Shown: piece after piece, positions 5,144 to 5,490 of the stretch | Numbering within the stretch: the first letter of the stretch is position 1 | Layout of the letters: every line of letters begins with the position of its first letter | NCBI GenBank assembly: GCA_023415845.1 | Contig: JAEZJB010000113.1 | Location: forward strand, 1 to 5,490 | DNA: 5,490 nt | Origin: Chloroflexota bacterium | Lineage (GTDB): Bacteria > Chloroflexota > Chloroflexia > Thermomicrobiales > UBA6265 | Reading direction: 5' to 3' | Notes under the pieces: generated by a model | The model's database searches: none | Seen by the model: the letters and a program-made list of their open reading frames with translations, nothing else | What the model was told of the DNA's origin: nothing | Position numbers and translations under genes: made by a program

Positions 5144-5490
5144 GTGGAACGAGGAAGCGTACGAGTTGCCAGCATCGAGAGCGAGATGCGGCAATCCTAT
5201 CTTGACTATGCGATGAGCGTGATCGTCTCACGCGCCCTGCCAGATGCCCGTGACGGGTTCAAGCCTGTCCACCGCCGCGTGCTCTACGCCATGCACCAGA
5301 TGGGCATGAGGTCCACATCGCGTTATCGCAAGAGCGCCGGTATCGTGGGCGAAGTCATCAAGAATTGGCACCCCCACTCCGACACCGCCGCCTACGACAC
5401 CCTCGTTCGCATGGCCCAGGACTTCAGCCTTCGCTATCCGCTCGTCGATGGCCAGGGGAACTTCGGCTCGGTCGATGGCGACAAGGCTGC
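5144..5490 (+). CDS. gyrA: DNA gyrase subunit A (type IIA topoisomerase), 5' part only
   Basis: The first 115 complete codons of the DNA-cleaving subunit of gyrase, which introduces negative supercoils using ATP together with GyrB. DYAMSVIVSRALPDARDG (21-38) and KPVHRRVLYAM are hallmark N-terminal sequences. MAQDFSLRYPLVDGQGNFGS and VDGD (90-113) follow. The catalytic tyrosine (Tyr122 in E. coli) lies just beyond the window. The start is GTG 5144, with AGGAG at 5130-5134 and 9-nt spacing. The in-frame TTG 5138 is only 3 nt from that site. The quinolone-resistance region reads HPHSDTAAYD (76-85): Ser79 replaces the usual Gly (E. coli Gly81), and Thr81 is at the E. coli Ser83 position. A ParC or second GyrA-like paralogue cannot be excluded without the C-terminal domain, but GyrA is the more likely call. 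Confidence 0.9.
   Translation, partial: MERGSVRVASIESEMRQSYLDYAMSVIVSRALPDARDGFKPVHRRVLYAMHQMGMRSTSRYRKSAGIVGEVIKNWHPHSDTAAYDTLVRMAQDFSLRYPLVDGQGNFGSVDGDKA

Overview
This is a GC-rich bacterial chromosome segment with tightly packed, ordinary-looking genes. There is no sign of mobile DNA, CRISPR, or RNA genes. It holds parts or all of seven protein genes. The organism cannot be named from 5.5 kb. High GC, a PspA plus YdjI-type SPFH/zinc-ribbon pair as in Gram-positive and related bacteria, and the GyrA wording (DYAMSVIVSRALPDARDGFKPVHRR) would fit a Chloroflexota (Thermomicrobia-like) or other GC-rich lineage. This is a guess, not a demonstrated placement.

Left part (1-1452): two lipid-synthesis genes diverge. 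gpsA (minus strand, 3' end cut off by the window edge) makes sn-glycerol 3-phosphate, the phospholipid backbone. fabZ (plus strand) dehydrates 3-hydroxyacyl-ACP in fatty-acid elongation. A candidate fabZ promoter has its TTGACA -35 box lying over the gpsA start codon, so the two genes may be transcriptionally coupled.

Middle part (1564-4932): four plus-strand genes with short gaps (28, 24 and 65 nt) look like one envelope-stress operon. In order they are: a two-TM protein with a winged-helix-like region and a C-terminal zinc ribbon; a 318-aa protein of unknown function with a helical N-terminal part and a beta-rich C-terminal part; PspA, a membrane-remodelling coiled-coil protein; and a YdjI-type SPFH protein ending in two tandem zinc ribbons. 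This parallels the Bacillus subtilis pspA-ydjG-ydjH-ydjI operon, where the SPFH and membrane partners recruit PspA. A perfect 13-bp hairpin without a T tract separates pspA from the SPFH gene, and a convincing intrinsic terminator ends the operon at 4959-4999.

Right part (5000-5490): a leader with a consensus extended -10 promoter (TGGTATAAT) drives a gyrA-type gene, of which the first 115 codons are present. Its quinolone-resistance-determining region reads HPHSD where the usual sequence is HPHGD.

The most interesting content is the PspA/SPFH operon, with its uncharacterised 318-aa member and zinc-ribbon partners at both ends. It is a variant of a known type of system rather than a wholly new one.
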